From Blastocatellia bacterium UBA7656 (lineage in GTDB: Bacteria; Acidobacteriota; Blastocatellia; UBA7656): DNA of 64,000 nucleotides. A program made the position numbers and the translations under genes. Positions 58,038 to 64,000 of this stretch are shown here, piece after piece; the first letter of the stretch is position 1; each line of letters starts with the position of its first letter. The stretch lies in the NCBI GenBank assembly GCA_002483445.1, contig DLHY01000141.1, forward strand, positions 1 through 64,000, written 5' to 3'. The notes beneath the pieces are model-generated. The model ran no database searches, was not told the DNA's origin, and saw only the letters and a program-made list of their open reading frames with translations.

Positions 58038-58835
58038 TTAATCCGCAGCTTTGCTCTCTGTTGAAATATCGTCTTCCTTCGACCCGCTCGTTTTCTCTTC
58101 GCCTCCCGGAGAACCGAGATAGATTCCGCCGTCCTTGCGCACTCTCCAGATATGCACCGAGGCGAGCAGCACTAACAGCGCAGGCAATACCACACAGTGA
58201 AGGACGTAGAATCGAAGCAGGGCGTTTTCGTTGACGCTGTTTCCTCCCAGAAGCAGGAACTTGATTTGCTCGCCCACGAACGGCACGGCGTCGGCCATGT
58301 TCGTCCCTACGGTCACGCCCCAGTAAGCCAGTTGATCCCACGGGAGAAGATAGCCCGTGTAGGAAAGCAGTATGGTGACGAGCAGCAGCACTACGCCGAT
58401 GACCCAGTTGAACTCGCGCGGCGGGCGATAGGCTCCGGCGAAAAAGACCCTCACCATGTGCAACAGCACCAGAGCCACCATCGCGTGCGCCGCCCAGCGG
58501 TGCAGGTTGCGAAGAAACAAACCCATGTAGACCACGAACTCAAGGTCTTTCATGTCTTCAAAGGCGCGCGGCACTGAAGGGTGGTAGTAGAACATCAGAA
58601 ATATCCCGGTCACCACCAGGATGAAAAACGCCGCAGCCGAAAGCCCGCCCAGATAGAAAGTCCGCGTGAAGGCAATGGCCCGCAGATTCACCTTCACCGG
58701 ATGAATGTGCAGAAAGAAGTTGCCGAATATCGCCAGCGAGCGATTGCGGTTCGTGTCGGCAAGTCCCCGCCGCACTATTGAGCGATAAACCCGGTTGCGC
58801 GTGATCGCTTCCAGAATCGATCTTGATGTTGCCAT
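58038..58835 (-). CDS. Cytochrome b, N-terminal haem-binding part (b6 type)
   Basis: Integral membrane protein (265 aa) with four helices carrying haems bL and bH. Ligand pairs are H-x13-H in L-R-N-L-H-R-W (second helix) and H-x14-H in F-Y-V-L-H (fourth helix). The x14 spacing is a b6f-type trait. G-Y-L-L-P-W-D-Q-L-A-Y-W-G conforms to the Qo-side motif. The start overlaps the end region of the Rieske gene within 1 bp. Confidence 0.95.
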   Translation of the reverse strand: MATSRSILEAITRNRVYRSIVRRGLADTNRNRSLAIFGNFFLHIHPVKVNLRAIAFTRTFYLGGLSAAAFFILVVTGIFLMFYYHPSVPRAFEDMKDLEFVVYMGLFLRNLHRWAAHAMVALVLLHMVRVFFAGAYRPPREFNWVIGVVLLLVTILLSYTGYLLPWDQLAYWGVTVGTNMADAVPFVGEQIKFLLLGGNSVNENALLRFYVLHCVVLPALLVLLASVHIWRVRKDGGIYLGSPGGEEKTSGSKEDDISTESKAAD

Positions 58836-58836
58836 A

Positions 58837-59325
58837 TCACACCTTCAAAACACTGTCCGGCTCCACCGTCTTCGAAGCATCGACTATAAGCACACCGCTT
58901 TCGAGCGTCAGTTGAAGTCGCGGCAGAGGTCGCGGCGCAGGCCCTCCGACTACCTCTCCCTGGGTCGAGAATCGACTGCCGTGACAGGGGCAGAAAACCC
59001 GGCCCTCTTCCTTTTCGTATCTAGTCAGACAGCCCAAGTGAGTGCAGACAGCAGTCATTGCGAAAAAGCCTTCCGCGCCGTGAAAGACGTAAACCTTCTG
59101 TTCGGGCATCGCAACGAGCATCCCTTCGGGTATATCTCCGGGAGCGCCTACCGAGTAGCGCGTTTCCTGCTCGAAGAGGACTTCGGGCCACATATATCGA
59201 ACCGCAGTTATCGCAGTCCCAAGTCCGGCTACGGCCACCGCTCCAAGCCCCAGCGCGCTCAGAAAAGCCCGACGGCTGTATTCATCATCATCGATCTCCA
59301 TCTTCAGATCATCGATCAGCGGCAT
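58837..59325 (-). CDS. Rieske iron-sulfur protein
   Basis: Rieske [2Fe-2S] subunit (162 aa). A Tat-type anchor (S-R-R-A-F-L-S-A-L-G-L-G-A) is followed by the cluster boxes C-T-H-L-G-C and C-P-C-H-G-S-R-F. AGGAGG precedes the ATG. It begins the quinol-oxidising module together with the two cytochrome b genes. Confidence 0.97.
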   Translation of the reverse strand: MPLIDDLKMEIDDDEYSRRAFLSALGLGAVAVAGLGTAITAVRYMWPEVLFEQETRYSVGAPGDIPEGMLVAMPEQKVYVFHGAEGFFAMTAVCTHLGCLTRYEKEEGRVFCPCHGSRFSTQGEVVGGPAPRPLPRLQLTLESGVLIVDASKTVEPDSVLKV

Positions 59326-59338
59326 CTTCTACCTCCTG

Positions 59339-61270
59339 CTAGAGGACTTGCTCGGCCAGATACATCAGACTGGCTTCGCTCCTGCGATAAAACGCCTGCA
59401 TCGTGATGACACCCGAAGGGCATCGCCTTGCGCACAGGCCGCAGCGAATACAACGGGTCTCATCCTTGATGAGCGCGGCTCCGTTCGCGCCTTGAAACAC
59501 TTCGGCCTGCTCGCCGTTCGGAAGCAGAGCCGTCGCTTCGACAGTCGTGGAAGCTATGCGAGAGAGCGCGACCAGATCGATGCACTCTTCCGGACACACA
59601 TCCGCGCAGCCGCCGCATTGAATGCACTCGCTGCCCTGAATGCGCGAAGAATCGAATATGGTGTTGACCCAGCAGTGAAGACAACGACTCCCTTCGGCGC
59701 GGGCCTCTTCTTCAGTGAGGCACAACTCGACCTCTTCGCGCGGCTGGCGTCGTTCTATGGGAAGGACGGGAACGCGGCGGCGCGGTATGGTCTCGTAATC
59801 GCCGCGGGCGAAAGGATGGTTATAACCGAATGTCGGAAACACGCGGATGATATGTTCGTCCGCAGGATCTGTCCTTCCGGTCAGATAGGTGTCTATCGAT
59901 CTGGCCGCGCGGCGTCCGTCGGCGACGGCTGCAATCACGATTCGAGGGCCGAATGCTATATCGCCTCCGGCATAGATTCCCGGCGCGGATGTCGCCAGCG
60001 TCTTCGCATCGACTACGACCGTCTGTTGAGGCGTGATCTCAATTCCGTGTTCCGCGCCCAAAAAACTGAGGTCGGCCACCTGGCCGATTGCCAGTATCAC
60101 GGTGTCGCAGGGAATCTGTTTGAACGTGTCAGGTATAAACTCAGGGGCGAACCTTCCTGTGTCGTCGAAGACGCGAGCCACATCGATAGTTTCAAGCGCG
60201 GTGACGCTGCCGTTCCCAACTATCCGGTGCGGGCCGCGGCGATGAATGATTCGAATTCCTTCGTGCGATCCTTCTTCTATCTCTTCCGAGTCGGCGGGCA
60301 TCTCCTCGCGCGATTCGAGCGAGACCAAAGTGACCTTGCGTCGCAGCAGGCGAGAAGCGGCTATCGCGGCATCGGCGGCGAGGTTGTGATGTTCTTCGTC
60401 TGGAAGAGATGTGCCGCCGAAACGTCGGGCGCTTCGGGCCACGTCGAAAGCGACATTGCCGCCTCCGACTACGACCACTTCACGGCCTACGGGGAGCGGG
60501 ATTCCGAGATTGACGTTGACCAGAAAGTCGACCGCCGTCAGCACTCCCTCCTTATCCGCTCCCGGAAGCCGCAGCATCTTTCCCTTGCGGCATCCTGTGG
60601 CCAGAAAGATGGCGTCGTGGTCGGCGCGAAGATCAGCGAAGCTTACTCGGCGGCCTATATCGACGCCCATTCGGAACTCGACGCCGAGGTATCGAATGAA
60701 ATCGATCTCGCGATTGAGCAGTTCGCGCGGAAGTCGATATTCGGGGATGCCGAGTCGCATCATTCCTCCGGCGACAGGCGCGGCGTCGAATACGGTGACG
60801 CTATGTCCCATCAACGCCAGGTCATGAGCGCAGGCAAGCCCTGCCGGACCGCTGCCTATGACGGCGATGCGACCGGCCTTTTGCGCGGGCGGGCGGGGCC
60901 GTTCGACAACCCTGAGTATCTCCTCGAAGCTCGCTGCGCTTTCAACTCCGTATCGCTCGTTGACGAAACGCTTCATAGCGCGGATGGCAATGGGTTGATC
61001 CAGTTGGCCGCGGCGACAGGCTGCCTCGCAGGGATGAGCGCAGATGCGCCCGCAGACCGATGCGAAAGGATTAGGCGCGCGCGCAAGAAGATAGGCTTCT
61101 CGTATGCGGCCCTGAGCTATGAGGCTCACGTATCCGCCCGCGTTCGTGTTGACTGGACAGGCGGCTCGGCATGGAAAATTGCTTTCGAGGTAGCCGAGGC
61201 TTTGCGCATTTCTTCCTGTCCACCATGAATTGTCCGACCTTTGATTGTCGACGCTCGTCACAGCAGGCAT
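59339..61270 (-). CDS. FAD/NAD(P) iron-sulfur oxidoreductase, GltD-like with C-terminal 2[4Fe-4S]
   Basis: Cytosolic electron-transfer subunit (643 aa). An N-terminal Cys-rich iron-sulfur domain (C-R-A-A-C-P and C-G-R-I-C-A-H-P-C-E-A-A-C) precedes an FAD Rossmann motif (G-S-G-P-A-G-L) and an NAD(P) Rossmann motif (V-G-G-G-N-V-A). The C-terminal ferredoxin has two clusters (C-I-Q-C-G-G-C-A-D-V-C-P, C-I-R-C-G-L-C-A-R-R-C-P). Related subunits are encoded with bc complexes in anammox bacteria (recalled). As first gene of the operon it suggests coupling of NAD(P)H or ferredoxin to the Rieske/b complex. Confidence 0.9.
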   Translation of the reverse strand: MPAVTSVDNQRSDNSWWTGRNAQSLGYLESNFPCRAACPVNTNAGGYVSLIAQGRIREAYLLARAPNPFASVCGRICAHPCEAACRRGQLDQPIAIRAMKRFVNERYGVESAASFEEILRVVERPRPPAQKAGRIAVIGSGPAGLACAHDLALMGHSVTVFDAAPVAGGMMRLGIPEYRLPRELLNREIDFIRYLGVEFRMGVDIGRRVSFADLRADHDAIFLATGCRKGKMLRLPGADKEGVLTAVDFLVNVNLGIPLPVGREVVVVGGGNVAFDVARSARRFGGTSLPDEEHHNLAADAAIAASRLLRRKVTLVSLESREEMPADSEEIEEGSHEGIRIIHRRGPHRIVGNGSVTALETIDVARVFDDTGRFAPEFIPDTFKQIPCDTVILAIGQVADLSFLGAEHGIEITPQQTVVVDAKTLATSAPGIYAGGDIAFGPRIVIAAVADGRRAARSIDTYLTGRTDPADEHIIRVFPTFGYNHPFARGDYETIPRRRVPVLPIERRQPREEVELCLTEEEARAEGSRCLHCWVNTIFDSSRIQGSECIQCGGCADVCPEECIDLVALSRIASTTVEATALLPNGEQAEVFQGANGAALIKDETRCIRCGLCARRCPSGVITMQAFYRRSEASLMYLAEQVL

Positions 61271-61661
61271 ACCTCAGTTCCTTTGCTTTGATCCCTGAGA
61301 TTTCGAGCCGGAGGGTTTTACACACGACTTCCTTCAACTTTTTCTCATAGCTTATGAAACTCACGCTCCGACCCGCCTCTACCTACGACTACGCTGGCGC
61401 ATCATCAGGCAAGAGGTGTGCCTGTCGGAATCCTGTTGATTTTTCGCGTGAAGCGATGAAGCAGTTGGGGCAGATTTCGCAATGATGGGGGATTTGACGC
61501 TGAATCCGTGATGCCTCAATTCGATCCCTTGCGCGCTCAATCGTCTGTTGATAAGGTAAGTCCCATACTTTCAGTGGACTCACAAACATCTCTCCCTTTC
61601 AGGACAGCCTGAAAGAGTCGGAATCAATGACGCGCGCCTTAGGGCGCTACAGGAGGCAGAC
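61271..61661. other. 391-bp intergenic region between divergent transcripts
   Basis: No gene, repeat or RNA recognised here. It must hold the promoter of the respiratory operon (minus) and that of the sortilin/BNR gene (plus). No convincing -35/-10 pair, FNR or NarL/NnrR site could be picked by eye. Confidence 0.5.
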
Positions 61662-64000
61662 ATGGCGACGAAACGCTCTCTCTCCCGCGCTCTCTCGTTT
61701 ATCACCCTTCTTTCGCTCGTTCTCTTCTGGAATTTCTCCGCGTTGAGCAAGGACGAAAATCCGCCCGCCAGCGCACCGTTCGACCGATTGCAGTTTCGCG
61801 AAATCGGTCCGGCTTCCGCCGGAGGTCGCATCGATGATTTCGCCGTGCTGGAAAACAACCCCGCGGTCTTTTATGTCGCCACCGCAACCGGCGGGCTTTG
61901 GAAAACTCTAAACAATGGCACGACCTTCGAATCCGTGTTCGATGATCAAACGACTTCTTCGATAGGCGATGTCGCCATAGCTCCTGCTGACCCTAATCTT
62001 GTATGGGTCGGTACGGGCGAGAACAACAACCGACAAAGCTCTTCGTGGGGCGATGGGGTCTACAAATCCACCAACGGCGGTCGGTCGTGGAAGAACATGG
62101 GCCTTCAGGAGTCGAAACACATCGCGCGCGTCATCGTCGATCCGGTGGATCACGATGTAGTATATGTCGCCGCACTGGGGAGCCTGTGGGGAGCGGGCGG
62201 TCAGCGCGGCGTCTTCAAGACAACGGACAGCGGATTGACGTGGAGCAAATCCCTCAGCACGGATGACAACACAGGCGCGACCGAGCTTGTTATGGATCCG
62301 TCGAATAATAAAGTCCTCTACGCCGCAACCTATCAGCGAAGGCGCGCGACGTGGGGCTTCAACGGCGGAGGCGCGGGAAGCGCGATATGGAAATCAGCCG
62401 ATGCCGGTCGCACGTGGACTCGTCTCGCGAAAGGTCTTCCTGAAGGATTGATGGGAAGAATCGGCATGGATGTCTATCGCCGCAACCCGAACATTGTCTA
62501 CGCTCGAATAGAGCATCAGAGAGAAGGCGGCGTCTATCGCTCTGAAGACGGCGGAGAAAGCTGGACACGGATGGGTGCGACTAATCCGCGCCCGATGTAC
62601 TTCAGCCAGATTCGCATCGACCCGAACAACGATCTGCGCGTTTATGTTCTCGGCGTGCAACTGCACATCTCGGATGACGGCGGCAAAACTTTTCGCTCGG
62701 ACGGCGCGCGCAATATCCACGTCGATTTCCACGCCATGTGGATCAACCCGGCAAACTCCGATCACATGATTTTAGGCGGCGACGGAGGCGTGGGAATCTC
62801 TTATGACAAGAGCCGGACTTATGTATGGCTTTCGAATATGCCGCTCGGCCAGTTCTATCACGCCTCTTTCGATATGAAAACGCCGTTCACTGTTTGCGGC
62901 GGTCTTCAGGATAACAACACGTGGTGCGGGCCGAGCGCGATTCGCTCTGCGAGCGGCATAGCCAACGACGACTGGTTCATCATCGGCGGAGGCGACGGAT
63001 TCGTGGCGCTCGTCGACCCGACAGACCCGCGCATAATGTACGCCGAGTCGCAGGACGGACGAATGAATCGAGTTGATCGCGTCACAAACCAGCGCAAATC
63101 GATCCGTCCCGAACCCCCAGAAGGCGAAAAGCCTTATCGCTGGAACTGGGATACTCCCATGGCCTTGTCGCATCACAACCCGGCGACGATATTCGTGTGC
63201 GCCAATCGCGTTTTCAAATCCACCGACCGCGGCGATTCGTGGAAGACCATCAGCCCCGATCTTACGACCGGCACCGACCGCGACACATTGAAATTGATGG
63301 ACACGCTCGGCAAAGACATCACGCTTGCGCGCAACGACGGCGTAGGCTCTTACGGCAACATCGTCACCTTTTCGGAATCGACCAGACGCGCAGGCATATA
63401 CTACACAGGCTCGGATGACGGACAGGTTCAGGTGACGCGCGATGACGGCGCAAACTGGTCTAACGTGACTTCGAAGATCCCCGGATTGCCAGCCAACACT
63501 TATGTCTCTGAGCTTGTCGCTTCGCGTTTCGATGAAGGAACCGTGTATGCGACTTTCGACGGACATCGTTTGAACGACTTCAATACTTATGTCTACGCAA
63601 GCAAAGATTACGGCCAGAGTTGGCAATCGATAGTCAGCGATTTGCCGAAGAGTCAGGTTGTGCGAACGATCACTGAAGACTTGAAAAATCCGGATGTGCT
63701 TTATCTCGGAACCGAGAGCGGGCTTTTCGTATCCGTTGATCGCGGGAAGAAATGGATCCGAGTGAAGGCGAACTTTCCGACCGTGCCGGTTTATGAAATC
63801 ACTCTGCATCCGCGCGACAACGCGCTTATACTGGCCACGCACGGGCGGAGCATCTGGATTCTGGACGACCTCACGCCCATTCAGCAGTACGCGCGGGCGC
63901 AATCCGAGGATGCTTATCTCTTCGAGACTCGCCCTGCAATAGAGTGGAGCCGGTCGAGCGACCGTATGCGCGAGTTCGAAGGCGACATGAAATTCCTCGG
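61662..64000 (+). CDS. Exported sortilin/BNR-type propeller protein (partial, runs off the window)
   Basis: The reading frame is open from ATG 61662 (AGGAGG 8 bp upstream) to the last base, 779 codons with no stop. Signal peptide, then repeated BNR/Asp-box motifs: S-T-N-G-G-R-S-W, T-T-D-S-G-L-T-W, S-A-D-A-G-R-T-W, S-E-D-G-G-E-S-W, S-D-D-G-G-K-T-F, S-T-D-R-G-D-S-W, T-R-D-D-G-A-N-W, S-K-D-Y-G-Q-S-W, S-V-D-R-G-K-K-W. These form the VPS10/sortilin-like ten-bladed propeller common in Acidobacteria and Bacteroidetes. Often annotated as glycosyl hydrolase, but no catalytic acid is evident. The full family is about 1000 aa, so roughly 250 residues are missing. Confidence 0.9.
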   Translation, partial: MATKRSLSRALSFITLLSLVLFWNFSALSKDENPPASAPFDRLQFREIGPASAGGRIDDFAVLENNPAVFYVATATGGLWKTLNNGTTFESVFDDQTTSSIGDVAIAPADPNLVWVGTGENNNRQSSSWGDGVYKSTNGGRSWKNMGLQESKHIARVIVDPVDHDVVYVAALGSLWGAGGQRGVFKTTDSGLTWSKSLSTDDNTGATELVMDPSNNKVLYAATYQRRRATWGFNGGGAGSAIWKSADAGRTWTRLAKGLPEGLMGRIGMDVYRRNPNIVYARIEHQREGGVYRSEDGGESWTRMGATNPRPMYFSQIRIDPNNDLRVYVLGVQLHISDDGGKTFRSDGARNIHVDFHAMWINPANSDHMILGGDGGVGISYDKSRTYVWLSNMPLGQFYHASFDMKTPFTVCGGLQDNNTWCGPSAIRSASGIANDDWFIIGGGDGFVALVDPTDPRIMYAESQDGRMNRVDRVTNQRKSIRPEPPEGEKPYRWNWDTPMALSHHNPATIFVCANRVFKSTDRGDSWKTISPDLTTGTDRDTLKLMDTLGKDITLARNDGVGSYGNIVTFSESTRRAGIYYTGSDDGQVQVTRDDGANWSNVTSKIPGLPANTYVSELVASRFDEGTVYATFDGHRLNDFNTYVYASKDYGQSWQSIVSDLPKSQVVRTITEDLKNPDVLYLGTESGLFVSVDRGKKWIRVKANFPTVPVYEITLHPRDNALILATHGRSIWILDDLTPIQQYARAQSEDAYLFETRPAIEWSRSSDRMREFEGDMKFL

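Noticed and set aside
58030..58341. N-terminal extension of the cytochrome b C-terminal gene
   Set aside because: The extension overlaps cytochrome b in another frame and has Arg-rich, non-membrane sequence; a proper start with ribosome site lies at 58029.
59348..61228. Long open frame on the plus strand (626 codons) opposite the GltD-like gene
   Set aside because: It is antisense to a gene with clear FAD, NAD(P) and ferredoxin motifs; the plus-strand translation has no family signature and results from codon bias in GC-rich DNA.
62772..63902. 376-codon minus-strand frame near the window end
   Set aside because: Antisense to the sortilin/BNR gene, whose Asp-box repeats continue through the whole interval.

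Overview
The window looks like chromosomal DNA of a mesophilic member of the Acidobacteriota, most likely class Blastocatellia. This is an inference. It rests on the TIGR02999-type ECF sigma factor paired with a serine/threonine kinase that carries a TolB-like (PD40) propeller, the sortilin/BNR-type exported propeller protein, three Uma2 nucleases, many exported hydrolases, moderately high GC with frequent TTG/GTG starts, and many intergenic 7-bp and 9-bp repeat tracts arranged as inverted pairs.

Layout. 0-3.5 kb: two exported serine hydrolases and an AraC regulator (minus). 3.6-8.3 kb: biotin synthase, an FAD amine-oxidase/phytoene-dehydrogenase-like enzyme, a GlcE-like flavoprotein overlapping an FHA-DUF309 gene. 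8.5-9.4 kb: tRNA-Ile2(CAU) and a VapBC-like pair whose toxin is frameshifted. 9.6-13.8 kb: ATP synthase genes b', b, delta, alpha, gamma; beta and epsilon lie about 23 kb away at 36.5-38.4 kb, and subunits a and c are not in the window. 13.8-24.4 kb: VanZ, Uma2, GNAT, phosphodiesterase, amidohydrolase, GxxExxY protein, S46 peptidase, kinase and sigma factor. 24.5-32.7 kb: a Crp-like regulator followed by six exported or surface proteins on the plus strand, with paired TGTGA-N6-TCACA-type operators in two promoter regions. 32.8-48.9 kb: an M16 peptidase pair, Uma2, atpDC, a 6-phosphogluconate-dehydrogenase-like gene, exported MsrB, a disulfide oxidoreductase plus MOSC operon, a cytochrome c-copper monooxygenase-like fusion, a TIG-beta-lactamase protein, a PQQ-type propeller protein, a POTRA-only protein and another Uma2.

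49.1-61.3 kb (minus strand) is the most notable region: one uninterrupted run of nine genes. In transcription order they are a GltD-like FAD/NAD(P) iron-sulfur oxidoreductase, Rieske protein, cytochrome b (b6 type), cytochrome b C-terminal part, an eight-haem membrane-anchored cytochrome c, a Tat-exported NarG/NXR-like molybdenum catalytic subunit, a four-cluster beta subunit, a lipoprotein haem-b gamma subunit and a TorD-type chaperone. Together they describe a dedicated quinol/NAD(P)H-to-cytochrome c-to-molybdoenzyme chain (or its reverse) with the active site outside the cytoplasmic membrane, probably acting on nitrate/nitrite or a similar oxyanion. Substrate and direction cannot be decided from sequence alone. 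The window ends inside a sortilin/BNR-type gene on the plus strand that remains open at position 64000.

A second theme is the repeat tracts. About ten intergenic gaps, including gaps inside the atp and molybdoenzyme operons, hold degenerate short tandem repeats followed by their own reverse complement, with a different core at each site. One tract lies in frame inside the kinase gene, in its activation segment.
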